Shown piece after piece: positions 18,724 through 29,461 of a DNA stretch of 64,000 nucleotides. Source of the DNA: Pirellula staleyi DSM 6068. GTDB taxonomy: Bacteria > Planctomycetota > Planctomycetia > Pirellulales > Pirellulaceae. Under the pieces are notes generated by a model that had not been told where the DNA came from, did no database searches, and saw only the letters and a list, made by a program, of their open reading frames with translations. The stretch spans positions 2,480,001 to 2,544,000 of the forward strand of contig NC_013720.1 of assembly GCF_000025185.1 (NCBI RefSeq). The letters are read 5' to 3'. The position numbers were made by a program, and so were the translations under genes. The number at the start of each line of letters is the position of its first letter. Position 1 is the stretch's first letter.

Positions 18724-21700
18724 ATGAATTCACGTAACTTGCTTCGCACGGCGATCGCTCTGGTCGCGCTCCTGCTTCCGATGCTCTCGCACGCCGAAGA
18801 GCCCGCCAAGAGTGTGAAACCGATTCGCGCTCTACTCATCACCGGCGGCTGCTGCCACGACTACACCCAGCAGAAGAAAATTCTGCCAGCAGGCATTTCC
18901 GAGCGCGCGTTGGTCGACTGGACCATCGTGCATCAAGGTGGGTCGACCACCGACACGCAGATCCCGTTCTACGAAAATGAGAAGTGGTACGAAGGTTTCG
19001 ACGTCGTGGTGCACAACGAGTGCTTTGCCGGTGTCACCGATCCCTCGTGGACCGCGCGCATTCTGAAAGCCCATCGCGAAGGGGTGCCGGCGGTGGTGGT
19101 CCACTGCGCTATGCACTGCTATCGCGACAAAACCGACGCCTGGTTCGAATTCCTCGGTGTCACCTCGCATGGTCACGGCGCGAACTATCCCTTCGACGTC
19201 ATCAACCTCGAGCCTAAGCATCCTGTGATGGAAGGTTTTGGCGACAAATGGTCGACACCCAAGGGAGAGCTCTACATCATCAAGAAGCTCTGGCCGACGG
19301 CGAAGCCACTCGCGCATGCCCTCAGCCGCGATACCAAGAACAACGAAACGGTGATCTGGACCAACGACTATCACGGCACACGTGTGTTCGGCACCACGAT
19401 TGGCCACCATAACGAAGAGCACAGCGACCCAGTCTTTCTGAACTACATGACGCGTGGCTTGCTCTGGGCTTGCGACAAACTCAGCCCCGAATATCTGGTT
19501 CCGTCGAAAGAGCCCAAGTTCGATCATGTGCCTGATCCCACCGCCAAGACCCCCAAAGGCCCGATGGGAACGCCAACACCGGCCAAAGGTGGTGCTACGA
19601 AGGAAGTGATGATTCCCAAGAACTTGGCTGCAGGGAAAACAGCGACCGCTTCCTCGCATCAGCAAGATAATTCGGTGAATCATCTCCCCGCGAAGGCGCT
19701 GGACGGCGATCTCTCCACACGCTGGTGTGCCGATGGCGCTTCGGTCCCGCAGTGGCTAATGGTCGACCTCGGCGAACCGCAAGAGGTGAACGGCTGCAGC
19801 ATCACGTGGGAAATGAACGAGCGTGCTTATGAGTACATCGTAGAAGCTTCGACCGATGGCAAAACGTGGGAAAAAGTGGTCGACGCCACTTCGAAAGATC
19901 CCAAGCCACAAGATTGCGAGCACAAATTCAATCGCCCCAACACTCGCTATCTGCGGGTCACCATCTCCGGCTCATCGCCCGGCGCTTGGTGCAGCTTGTA
20001 CGAGTTTCAGGTCCACAGCAAAGAGCTGGTGAAGACCACCATCAGCGCGAGCACACAGCCGCGCTCGATTGTTACCGGCGGCAAGAATCTGCTCGCTGGC
20101 ATCAAGGCTCCCGATGGCTTTCAAGTCACGCTGTTTGCTGCTCCTCCCGACGTCGGTTATCCCACCTGTCTTGCAGCATCGGCGAGTGGTGATGTCTATG
20201 TCGGTGTCGACGAAAATGGCTCGCTCGATGCCAAGCCGAATCGTGGGCGGGTCATCAAGTGTGTCGATAGCAACCAAGATGGCGTGGCCGACAAATTCAC
20301 CAGCTTCGCCTCGATGGATAGCCCGCGCGGCGTGGTTGTTGATGGAACCAAAGTCTATGTGCTCCATCCTCCGGCGATCACGGTCTACGAAGACACCAAT
20401 AGTGACGGCGTCAGTGATCGCGAAGAGCGACTCGTTGATGGCCTCGGCTTCGATCTGAAGTTCCGCGGCGCTGATCACACCACCAATGGAATGCGACTTG
20501 GCATCGATGGCTGGCTCTACATTGCGGTCGGGGACTACGGCTTCCTCAATGCAAAAGGGAAGGATGGAACCGAACTGCAGTTGCATGGTGGCGGTGTAGC
20601 GCGTGTCCGGACTGATGGAAGCGGTCTCGAGATGGTTTCGTACGGCCAGCGCAACATCTACGACGTCGCAGTCGATCCGCTGCTGAACTGTTTCACCCGC
20701 GATAACACCAACGATGGTGGCGGCTGGAATGTTCGACTCAGCCACGTCGTTCCCACAGCCCGTTATGGCTATCCCTCGCTCTACATCAATTTTCCCGATG
20801 AAATTGTTCAGCCGCTGGCCGACTACGGAGGTGGCAGCCCTTGCGGTTCGCTCTTTGTCCACGACGATCGATTGCCTGCACCTTTTGCGAGTGCTCTATA
20901 CACCTGCGACTGGGGGCGAAGTGTTGTTTATCGCCATCCACTCAAGCACGACGGTAGTTCGTACATCGCCGAGCAAGAGCCGTTTGTCGAGCTTCCTCGT
21001 CCCACCGACATGGATATCGATGGTCAAGGCAATATCTACATCAGCAGCTGGCGCGATGGCGGTTTCACTTACAGCAATCCGAACGTCGGTTACGTCGTGG
21101 CGATTCGTCCCGAAGGGATCGAACTTGCTAAGGTAAAAGCGGCACGAGATCAATCGACTGAGGAACTGGTGAAGCAGCTTGCATCGGGCTCGCATGTCTA
21201 TCGTCTCGAAGCCTCGCGCGAACTCGTTCGTCGCGCAGAAAACACTGCAGATCTTCGGGAAAAACTCGCTGCTCTCGCCTCCAGCAGCGCGGCGCTCGAA
21301 GTTCGTGTCGCAGCGATTAGCACACTCGCTCAGGTGGGTAAAAGTGAGGCGATTCCTGCCCTCGTGAAGCTGGCCGATGACAAATCAGTGCGCGAGTACG
21401 CGATTCGTTTTCTCGCCGATCATCCCGAGCTCGCCAAAGCTGCTCCTGCCGATCTCTTCACGAAAGCTGCCGGCGATACCGATCCACGCGTTCGCCTCGC
21501 TGCAGCGATTGCGATTGCTCGCCGTGGCGAAGTCGGACTAGCCACCGCACTGGCGCCGCAGCTGGCCGATAGCGACAAGATTGTGCAGCATGTGGCGATT
21601 CGAAGTCTCGTGAAACTCGCAGCTCGCGAAGTTGCCCTGAGCGCGCTGCTCAAGGGAACCGATTCACACACAGCCGCCGCTGGTCGTGTGCTGCAAGAGT

Positions 21701-23097
21701 TGCACGACGAGTCGCTCGTCGACACGCTAATCACCACGCTTGGTGCCGCTGATCTATCTCCGGCACGTCGCGCAGTCGTGATTCGCACCGTCGCTCGCCT
21801 GGGACTTCAGGAAGCTCCTTGGGATGGTAAGTGGTGGGGAACTCGTCCCGACACTTCGGGGCCCTATTACAAGACGGCGCCTTGGACGAAGACCGAGGCC
21901 GTCATCGCCGCCCTGACCGACCTGGCCGCCAAGAGCGACGCGTCGACCTCGCGCCTTGTCCTCGCCGAGATGTCGCGGCACAAACTTCAAGCCACTTCGC
22001 AGGCCGCATTGGCGGTGAAACTGGCCCAGGATGATCCGGCGTTTCTCGCCACCGCTGCCGAGATCATCACTGCAGCGAGCGACCTCCCCGACGGTGCCTC
22101 GCGACTGCTCGTCGATGTGGTGCGGGATGCCAAACTGGCTCAGCCGCTCCGCGCAAAAGCTCTGAAAAAACTGACCGGTTCGAGCGATCTGCAAGCCACG
22201 ATCGATGCCCTCGATGCGGTTGGCTCAGTGAGTCAGATTCAAGATCCTCTCGTGCAAACTCGCCTCGAATTTGCTCGTAGTGACAAGATGCGAGCTTCGC
22301 TTCACGATGCCCTCGCCCTCGCTGCTGCCGATCAACCAGCACGCAAGCAACTCGGCTATTTAACGCTGCTGGCGATCGAAGCGGATGGCAAAGCGAGCCC
22401 CGAAGATCGTGCGAAAGCCCGTGAGGCGATCACTGCCGCATGGACCAAAGAAGCTGCTGCTGAAGCAGCCCTTGTTGCGATTGGACAAAGCAAAAACGAG
22501 CAGTATGTGCTCGCCGTGACGTCGCAGCTGAAGAGCCCCAGCGAAACGGTTCGCAAAGCCGCCACGCTCGCAGCCGATCAACTTGCTATCGACCTCAACC
22601 CGGTCGGTGATGGTGCCAATCGTGTGACGCTTGCGGGTCAAGAAGTCGAAAAAGTGATTACGCAAGTTTCGGCGAAATCGGGCGATGCGAAACTCGGCAT
22701 GCGACTCTTTGCACGTCAAAGCTGCGTGCAGTGCCACACCGTCTCACCGACCGAAACCCCACGTGGACCATTCCTCGGCGGCATTACCCAGCGCTACAAA
22801 AAACATGAGTTGATCGAAAGCATCGTCAAGCCGAGCGCCAAGATTGCTCAAGGTTTCGAGACGCAGATCTTCGTGACCGTCGATGGCCTCGTAATCGAAG
22901 GTTTCGTCACTCGCGAAGCAGGTGATGAAGTCGAGATCCGCAATGCCAAGGGTGAGCAGATCATCCTCAAGCAGGAAGAGATCGAGCAGCGTAAGAAGGG
23001 GGAAGTCTCCGTGATGCCAGCCGGTCTCGTCGACAAGCTCACTGCCGACGAACTCGCTGCGATTCTTGCCTTCCTTGAAACATTACCTGGTAAATAA
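18724..23097 (+). CDS. ThuA / discoidin / propeller / HEAT / PVC-type cytochrome c fusion
   Basis: A 1457-residue secreted protein. ATG 18724 is chosen over upstream in-frame ATGs because it starts a signal peptide (MNSRNLLRTAIALVALLLP, cleavage near HAEE). In order: a ThuA-like domain (about 30-255; ALLITGGCCHDYTQQK, VVVHCAMHCYR, YHGTRVFGTTIGHH); an F5/8 type C discoidin-like domain (about 300-430; DGDLSTRWCADG, QWLMVDLGEPQEV); a PVC-type glucose-dehydrogenase-like propeller (about 455-800, with ADHTTNGMRLGIDGWLYIAV); a HEAT-repeat stretch (about 830-1290); and a C-terminal cytochrome domain with CVQCH at 1334-1338 and SVMPAGL near the end. The family suggests periplasmic sugar or polyol oxidation coupled to heme; the substrate is unknown. 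Confidence 0.9.
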   Translation: MNSRNLLRTAIALVALLLPMLSHAEEPAKSVKPIRALLITGGCCHDYTQQKKILPAGISERALVDWTIVHQGGSTTDTQIPFYENEKWYEGFDVVVHNECFAGVTDPSWTARILKAHREGVPAVVVHCAMHCYRDKTDAWFEFLGVTSHGHGANYPFDVINLEPKHPVMEGFGDKWSTPKGELYIIKKLWPTAKPLAHALSRDTKNNETVIWTNDYHGTRVFGTTIGHHNEEHSDPVFLNYMTRGLLWACDKLSPEYLVPSKEPKFDHVPDPTAKTPKGPMGTPTPAKGGATKEVMIPKNLAAGKTATASSHQQDNSVNHLPAKALDGDLSTRWCADGASVPQWLMVDLGEPQEVNGCSITWEMNERAYEYIVEASTDGKTWEKVVDATSKDPKPQDCEHKFNRPNTRYLRVTISGSSPGAWCSLYEFQVHSKELVKTTISASTQPRSIVTGGKNLLAGIKAPDGFQVTLFAAPPDVGYPTCLAASASGDVYVGVDENGSLDAKPNRGRVIKCVDSNQDGVADKFTSFASMDSPRGVVVDGTKVYVLHPPAITVYEDTNSDGVSDREERLVDGLGFDLKFRGADHTTNGMRLGIDGWLYIAVGDYGFLNAKGKDGTELQLHGGGVARVRTDGSGLEMVSYGQRNIYDVAVDPLLNCFTRDNTNDGGGWNVRLSHVVPTARYGYPSLYINFPDEIVQPLADYGGGSPCGSLFVHDDRLPAPFASALYTCDWGRSVVYRHPLKHDGSSYIAEQEPFVELPRPTDMDIDGQGNIYISSWRDGGFTYSNPNVGYVVAIRPEGIELAKVKAARDQSTEELVKQLASGSHVYRLEASRELVRRAENTADLREKLAALASSSAALEVRVAAISTLAQVGKSEAIPALVKLADDKSVREYAIRFLADHPELAKAAPADLFTKAAGDTDPRVRLAAAIAIARRGEVGLATALAPQLADSDKIVQHVAIRSLVKLAAREVALSALLKGTDSHTAAAGRVLQELHDESLVDTLITTLGAADLSPARRAVVIRTVARLGLQEAPWDGKWWGTRPDTSGPYYKTAPWTKTEAVIAALTDLAAKSDASTSRLVLAEMSRHKLQATSQAALAVKLAQDDPAFLATAAEIITAASDLPDGASRLLVDVVRDAKLAQPLRAKALKKLTGSSDLQATIDALDAVGSVSQIQDPLVQTRLEFARSDKMRASLHDALALAAADQPARKQLGYLTLLAIEADGKASPEDRAKAREAITAAWTKEAAAEAALVAIGQSKNEQYVLAVTSQLKSPSETVRKAATLAADQLAIDLNPVGDGANRVTLAGQEVEKVITQVSAKSGDAKLGMRLFARQSCVQCHTVSPTETPRGPFLGGITQRYKKHELIESIVKPSAKIAQGFETQIFVTVDGLVIEGFVTREAGDEVEIRNAKGEQIILKQEEIEQRKKGEVSVMPAGLVDKLTADELAAILAFLETLPGK

Positions 23098-23130
23098 CGC
23101 GAGGCTCTGTAACTCGTTCATGTTCCATGT

Positions 23131-23160
23131 CGGCCAAGAGTTCTCCGTAGCTCTTGGCCG
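23131..23160. terminator. Stem-loop between convergent genes
   Basis: A perfect 10-bp stem (23131-23140 with 23151-23160) closes a 10-base loop, 34 bases after the stop of the ThuA fusion and about 50 bases before the end of the converging Dabb gene. T-richness on either side is modest, so it is a probable but not certain bidirectional terminator. Confidence 0.6.
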
Positions 23161-23208
23161 ATATCGTTGTCTTGCGGAAATCTGCCGCCTTACCTTGGTG
23201 TTAATCGA

Positions 23209-23634
23209 CTACTTGGCAGGTGCCATGTAGTCGAACACCACGACCTTCTCGCGACGATCCTTCACCACCTTCACGTATTCGTCGTGTGCTGGATGGGTCA
23301 GGTACTTGGCTCGCCCCGCTTCATCGCGAAACGTGACGACAAACGCATAGGTCAGTCCATCGCTCTTCCCTTCGGGGCTGTTGTTGGGGCCATGTTCGAA
23401 GTCGATGATCGTGTCGATCTTGCTCGGCAATGCCGAGAAGGCATCAATCACTTCTTGCAGTTGTGCAGGTGTCACTTCTTCTTTGAATTTGTAGAGGACG
23501 ATGTGACGCAGCACTTTCTCTTCCTTCTCGGCGCGGGCGGAACCTGCCGTGGCGATCAACGCTCCTGCAGCGATCGATAGTGTCACAAGTAAAGCGAGCG
23601 AGCTGAATACCTGGCGTGAAAACAGCGAAGCCAT
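23209..23634 (-). CDS. Exported Dabb (stress-response A/B barrel) protein
   Basis: A 141-residue protein with a signal peptide (SLALLVTLSIAAGALIATAG, cleavage near SARAE) followed by one Dabb domain of about 100 residues. Landmarks are LRHIVLYKFKEEVTPAQL, the middle DFEHGPNNSPEGKSDG with YAFVVTFRD, and the terminal HPAHDEYVKVVKD. Dabb proteins are dimeric ferredoxin-like barrels; roles range from stress proteins to polyketide cyclases, and most bacterial members are uncharacterised. An exported version is recurrent in planctomycetes. The Maf-type gene lies 69 bases upstream on the same strand. Confidence 0.87.
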   Translation of the reverse strand: MASLFSRQVFSSLALLVTLSIAAGALIATAGSARAEKEEKVLRHIVLYKFKEEVTPAQLQEVIDAFSALPSKIDTIIDFEHGPNNSPEGKSDGLTYAFVVTFRDEAGRAKYLTHPAHDEYVKVVKDRREKVVVFDYMAPAK

Positions 23635-23703
23635 GGTGAAGTCCTTCAGTGATAGAGTGAAAAATTGCTTGGGCGAGATTATCTAGTGACTTAAACCGGC
23701 GAC

Positions 23704-24276
23704 TCAAAACGTAAAACCTAGCGACCGAAGTATCGAGGTGACCTCGATCAACGGAAGTCCGACAATCGCCGTGTGATCGCGACTTTCGATCGCTGAAAAC
23801 AGCGTAATGCCGCGACACTCCAGCTTATACGATCCGGCGCAGTCGAGCGGCTGATCCGCTTCGAGATAGCGAGAGATTTCTCCCTCGGTAAGGGGCCGCA
23901 TTGTCAGCCGCGTGATATCGCAAAAGCCGAACAGTTCCCCGCGTGCGGCGATCGTCACGGCGGTGATCAGCTGATGCGTTCGCCCGGACATCAGTTGGAG
24001 TTGCTCCATCGCCCGCGCATGGGTTCCTGGTTTACCGAGGATCTTGCCGTCGATAGTCGCCACTTGATCACTTCCCAGGATCACCGCGTCTGGAAATTCG
24101 GCAGCTAGGCTGAGCGCTTTGGCGGTGGCCAGCGTGGTGGCAAGTTCGCGTGGCGCCAGTCCCACCGCGAGGTAGGATTCTTCATCACAAACGGGCGAAA
24201 CAGCCTCGAACGGGATACCGAGCCGTCCGAGCAATTCTTTGCGATACTTCGAAGTGCTCGCCAAAATCAGTTTCAT
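23704..24276 (-). CDS. Maf-type nucleotide pyrophosphatase, YceF-like
   Basis: A 190-residue cytosolic enzyme that hydrolyses non-canonical or modified nucleoside triphosphates. The N-terminus LILASTSKYRKELLGRL is the Maf nucleotide-binding motif; CDEESY is the acidic pair; ILGSDQVATIDGKILGKPG is the second conserved block. The sequence DQPLDCAGSYKLECRGITLF resembles the YceF subgroup, which prefers 7-methyl-GTP, rather than the dTTP/UTP-type Maf. The subgroup call is inference. Length is standard. Confidence 0.88.
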   Translation of the reverse strand: MKLILASTSKYRKELLGRLGIPFEAVSPVCDEESYLAVGLAPRELATTLATAKALSLAAEFPDAVILGSDQVATIDGKILGKPGTHARAMEQLQLMSGRTHQLITAVTIAARGELFGFCDITRLTMRPLTEGEISRYLEADQPLDCAGSYKLECRGITLFSAIESRDHTAIVGLPLIEVTSILRSLGFTF

Positions 24277-24425
24277 CGCTACCTTCTACTACCGATCGCA
24301 CCCAGCGACAGTTTCCCAAGACTCGGGGAGCGAAATCGTCGCGCGACGACCTCGATAGATCGCTAGAATAAGGTCCCTTGCCAGCCGCCACCAGCGGCAA
24401 GCTTCCTCTCGCTTTGGTTCGAGTC

Positions 24426-25358
<933 letters not shown>

Positions 25359-25382
25359 ACTGTCTGAAAGGAGCCAGCCGGT

Positions 25383-28300
25383 CTAAAGTTTGCTGACGAT
25401 GGCCGCGAGATTCTTTTCGAGTCGCTGCACCGAAACCGGGATGCTGGTGCCGAGCTCTTGGGCGAACAGCGATACACGCAGCTCTTCGATGCTATAGCGA
25501 AACTCTTCGAGTGCTGCTGGCGCAGTTCCTTGTGCCCGCTCGCGCTCGACACGCTCACTCCACGACTTTTGGAGCTTTTCGACCCCGGCAAAGTTTTGCT
25601 TGTCGCGCGCTAGTCCCCCTGCGAGAAGTTTTCGCAAACGAGCCGAAATTCCCTGGAAATAGCGAGGAAACTGGAGCAGCCAGTTCCAAGGGGTTGCGGC
25701 GAGAAAGCCATCGGGGGTCAGCATCGCGAGCTGAGCTTTCACATCGGCCAAGGCGTAAGCAGCTGTCGATAATTTGAACTGTTCGATCCCTAGCCGCGCC
25801 TGATGGTAGGCCTCAAACAGGAGAGGCAAAAGTTTAGCAACATCTTGCGCTGCTGCTGGAAGATGCTTGGTCGCCATGCTGATATGCAGCTTGTACGTAT
25901 CGGCCGAGCGCGGCAAATCGGGATAGCCCATCGCGAGCGCGCGGCTCGCAATCAGCAGCTGAAGTTGATCGTCGAGAGGAAACTTGCTGCAGAGCGGCGC
26001 CGACCACATCCGCAGCTTCGCCAGTTGAGGCAGCCAGCTCACGTGGCCACGAATCTCGCGGTTCTGCTCGATCGCAAGGAAGCGGCGCATCCCGCCGCGC
26101 GAGAGGGCTTCGGCTTGCAGTGGTGTCTCAGCCAGTTGCAGTGAAACGGAGTCGCCGTCGTCGACAATTGCTGGATAACGTGCGAGTTTCACGCCACCTG
26201 CCGTGGTGACGACCTCGCTCGGCAGGTCGCCGAATGTCCACGACTTGAGCTTCGACTGGCTCCAGCGTCCCGACGTTGCAACAGGAGCAGCGGCAGCTGC
26301 AGCCGGTCCTGCGACAGCTTTCACTTCGGTCCACTCGCGCGACGCGGTGATCACCTTCCCTTCCGCATCTTTCACCCGCACGTTCATCGCCAAGTGAGGC
26401 GGTAGGCGAGTGAGATCGAACGAATCGGCTTCGATTCGATCTCCGGTATGCGATGCCAGCTTAGTGGCCAGCACTTGAAGCAGTCGACCTTCAGCGAAAC
26501 GAAGTGTGCTGGCGATCTCGCGCGCGACCTGGGGCGCGGGGATGATTTTTCGGCGAATATCCTTCGGAAGTGTCCGAATGAGCGCCTCGATCTTCTCGGC
26601 CAAGAGCCCCGGAACGAGCCATGCCAAACGCTCTGCCGAGAGGTGCGAAACCGCAGCGGCGGGAACTTCCACCGTCACTCCATCGGACTCGGTTCCGGGT
26701 TCGAAGTGATAGGCCAGCGGGAGCGATGCGCCGGGAACTTCGAGTTTGTCGGGATACTTGGTTTTCACATCCCGCTCGATCTCGTCGTCGAGCAGGTCGT
26801 TCATCGTCAGCTGAAGCGTTTTACGTTCGAGGTTGGTGGCTTTGTTCCACCAGCGCTCGAGCGAATTCATATCGATCACCTCGCGCGGCAATCTTTTCCC
26901 GTAAAAGTCGACCAGCTTTTGCGGATCGATCACGAGGTCGCGACGTCGTGTTTTGGCGGCGAGTCGAGCGATCTCTTCGAGCACTTTTTCGTTGTCGCGC
27001 ACCACCGCTGGCTTACGCGGCAGCAGACCTGCTGCGAGACCTTGCTCGATGAACAGTTCGCGCGCGGCACTCGGATCGATCGGCGCGAGTGGCACAGGTC
27101 GATCAGCGGCGAGCGTCAGACCAGCGAGGACGAGTCGCTCGCTCGCCATCGCCTGGCCCCGTTTCTCGCTCCAGCGATAGTCGCTGTAATGTTTGTTGAT
27201 GAGATGCAGGGCCAATTCTTCCAGCCACTCGGGCTGAATACGGGCGACGCTTCGCGCAAATTTTCGCGAGGTCTCGACTAGTTCGGCCGCAACGATCCAT
27301 GCGGGGCGTGAGTGCTGCACGCCACTACCGGGCCAGAGAAAGTATTTTTGACCGCCGCAGGCTTGATACTCCGACGTATCGGTGCGTCGCGCGATGCTCG
27401 TGAGCAAACCTGTGAGGAGTGCGCGATGTATCGCCAGGTAAGCCGGAGACTCGACCCGCGAGGCTTCGTTTTTCGAGCCCCGACCAGGTTGACGACCACG
27501 CTGCGGAGTGCGCCCCGTTGGCTGCTGCTGCAATTCCTCTTCGTGATCGTGGGGGGGCGGAATTTGCGGCGAAATTCGTTTGCCCACCTGCAGGCCTTGC
27601 TCGGTTGCCATCTCGAGTAGTTGGCGATGCACATCCTGCCATTCGCGCACACGTGGCTCGGAGAGGAAATTTCGCTGCATCGCCATTCGCAGCTGACCGC
27701 GCGAGAGTTTCTCTTTGAGACCGTGTAGAAAATCCCACAGATGGAGCCAGCTTAAAAAGTCGCTGTCGGGGTCGCTCCACTGCGCATGAGCGGCGCTCGC
27801 TTCCTGCGCTTTATCGCTGGGCCTGTCACGTGGATCTTGCACCTCGAGCGCTGCTGCGATGATCAGCACATCGGCCAGCGCATGTTCGGCGCTGGCCGCG
27901 AGCAGCATTCGCGCGATCGAGGGATCGACCGGCAGCCGCGCGAGTTTGAGACCCAGCGGAGTGAGCTCGCGCTTGTCGTCGATCGCTTGCAGTTCAAAGA
28001 GAGTTTTGAATCCATCGCGGATCGCCTCGCTTCGCGGCACATCCAGCAGAGGAAACTCCTCGAGCGGACCGAGATCCAGCGCCAGGGACTGAAGCAGCAC
28101 AGCAGCCAGATTGGTCCGCTGAATTTCGGGCGAGGTGAAAGGATCGCGTGACTGAAAGTCTTCCTCGCCGAAGAGCCGAACGCAAATGCCTGGTGCGATG
28201 CGACCGCAACGTCCCGCGCGCTGATTGGCCGATGCTTGCGAGATGCGCTCGATCGGTAATCGCTGGACTTTACTGCGCGGTGAATAGCGGCTGATGCGGG

Positions 28301-29408
28301 CTGTGCCGGTATCGACCACGGCCGTGATGGCGGGAACCGTGACCGACGATTCGGCCACGTTGGTGGCGAGCACAATCCGCCGCTTCGCATGCGCTGCAAA
28401 AACTTTCTGCTGATCGGCCAGCGACAGCCGCGCGTAGAGTGGCAAAATATCGATCGCACCACTCGAGGCGACTCGGCCCCGCAGCACTTGATGGGCGATG
28501 CGAATATCCCGTTCAGTAGGCAAAAACACAAGGATATCGCCGCGCGTTTCACGCAGCAGTCGTTCGGTGGAATCGGCCACCGCCGTGATGAGTTCCGCGC
28601 CTTCAAGTTGTTCTTCGGCTGGTGGTTCGTGACGAATCTCGACCGGATAGCTCCGCCCCGAGACCTGCACGATCGGGGCGGGACTTCCTGTGTGGTTAAA
28701 GTGTGCCGCAATCCGCTCGGCATCGATGGTGGCCGAGGTGATGATCAGCCGCAGGTCGTTGCGTTTGTAGAGGAGCCGATGCAAGTAGCCAAGCAAAAAA
28801 TCGATGTTCAGCGAGCGTTCATGCGCTTCGTCGATGATCAGTGTGTCGTACTGATCGAGGAAACGATCGGTTTGTGTCTCGGCCAGCAAGACACCATCGG
28901 TCATCACTTTCACCAAGGTGCGATCGTCGGTTGAATCGTGAAATCGGACCTTGAAGCCAACTTGTTTGGAGCCTTGCGATCCCAGTTCTTCGGTAAGACG
29001 GGCCGAGATACTGCGGGCCGCAATCCGGCGTGGCTGGGTATGGCCGATCCAGCCTCGAATGCCACGTCCCATCTCGAGGCAAAATTTGGGGAGCTGCGTC
29101 GATTTTCCCGAGCCCGTTTCGCCGCAGACGACGACTACTGGATGGGCTTCGATGGCGGCGATGATTTCGTCTTTTGCGGCAGTTATCGGGAGCGAAGGGT
29201 CGTACTCAAGTCGCGGTTTGATCTGCGCGCGCTCTTCGCGTTTGAATTCCGAGGTGGCGAGCGAATCGAGGAATTTGGCGAGTCGTTCGTCGAATGGCTG
29301 ACCACGTTCTTCGGCCGTTTGAATCGCGCGGAGTGTATTGCGCAGCCGATGACGATCACGCTGCATGGCGCGATCGATACGCTGTTCGAGCTGGCGGTAG
29401 TACGTCAT
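25383..29408 (-). CDS. hrpA: ATP-dependent RNA helicase HrpA (DEAH box)
   Basis: A 1341-residue DEAH-box helicase. ATG 29408 is preferred over 29450 because its N-terminus (LEQRIDRAMQRDRHRLR) aligns in character with the start of enterobacterial HrpA. Motifs: Walker A GETGSGKST at about 96-104, DEAH at about 193-196, SAT (ITSATID), and motif VI QRAGRCGR. HA2 and OB-fold regions follow, then the long C-terminal DUF3418 region characteristic of HrpA and absent from the shorter HrpB. HrpA family members act on structured mRNA and ribosomes. Length (about 1300) is full. Confidence 0.94.
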   Translation of the reverse strand: MTYYRQLEQRIDRAMQRDRHRLRNTLRAIQTAEERGQPFDERLAKFLDSLATSEFKREERAQIKPRLEYDPSLPITAAKDEIIAAIEAHPVVVVCGETGSGKSTQLPKFCLEMGRGIRGWIGHTQPRRIAARSISARLTEELGSQGSKQVGFKVRFHDSTDDRTLVKVMTDGVLLAETQTDRFLDQYDTLIIDEAHERSLNIDFLLGYLHRLLYKRNDLRLIITSATIDAERIAAHFNHTGSPAPIVQVSGRSYPVEIRHEPPAEEQLEGAELITAVADSTERLLRETRGDILVFLPTERDIRIAHQVLRGRVASSGAIDILPLYARLSLADQQKVFAAHAKRRIVLATNVAESSVTVPAITAVVDTGTARISRYSPRSKVQRLPIERISQASANQRAGRCGRIAPGICVRLFGEEDFQSRDPFTSPEIQRTNLAAVLLQSLALDLGPLEEFPLLDVPRSEAIRDGFKTLFELQAIDDKRELTPLGLKLARLPVDPSIARMLLAASAEHALADVLIIAAALEVQDPRDRPSDKAQEASAAHAQWSDPDSDFLSWLHLWDFLHGLKEKLSRGQLRMAMQRNFLSEPRVREWQDVHRQLLEMATEQGLQVGKRISPQIPPPHDHEEELQQQPTGRTPQRGRQPGRGSKNEASRVESPAYLAIHRALLTGLLTSIARRTDTSEYQACGGQKYFLWPGSGVQHSRPAWIVAAELVETSRKFARSVARIQPEWLEELALHLINKHYSDYRWSEKRGQAMASERLVLAGLTLAADRPVPLAPIDPSAARELFIEQGLAAGLLPRKPAVVRDNEKVLEEIARLAAKTRRRDLVIDPQKLVDFYGKRLPREVIDMNSLERWWNKATNLERKTLQLTMNDLLDDEIERDVKTKYPDKLEVPGASLPLAYHFEPGTESDGVTVEVPAAAVSHLSAERLAWLVPGLLAEKIEALIRTLPKDIRRKIIPAPQVAREIASTLRFAEGRLLQVLATKLASHTGDRIEADSFDLTRLPPHLAMNVRVKDAEGKVITASREWTEVKAVAGPAAAAAAPVATSGRWSQSKLKSWTFGDLPSEVVTTAGGVKLARYPAIVDDGDSVSLQLAETPLQAEALSRGGMRRFLAIEQNREIRGHVSWLPQLAKLRMWSAPLCSKFPLDDQLQLLIASRALAMGYPDLPRSADTYKLHISMATKHLPAAAQDVAKLLPLLFEAYHQARLGIEQFKLSTAAYALADVKAQLAMLTPDGFLAATPWNWLLQFPRYFQGISARLRKLLAGGLARDKQNFAGVEKLQKSWSERVERERAQGTAPAALEEFRYSIEELRVSLFAQELGTSIPVSVQRLEKNLAAIVSKL

Positions 29409-29461
29409 CCGTGATTCTAAAAAGGTGCGCGTATACGCAAGGAATGTCACAAAAAATGTTT

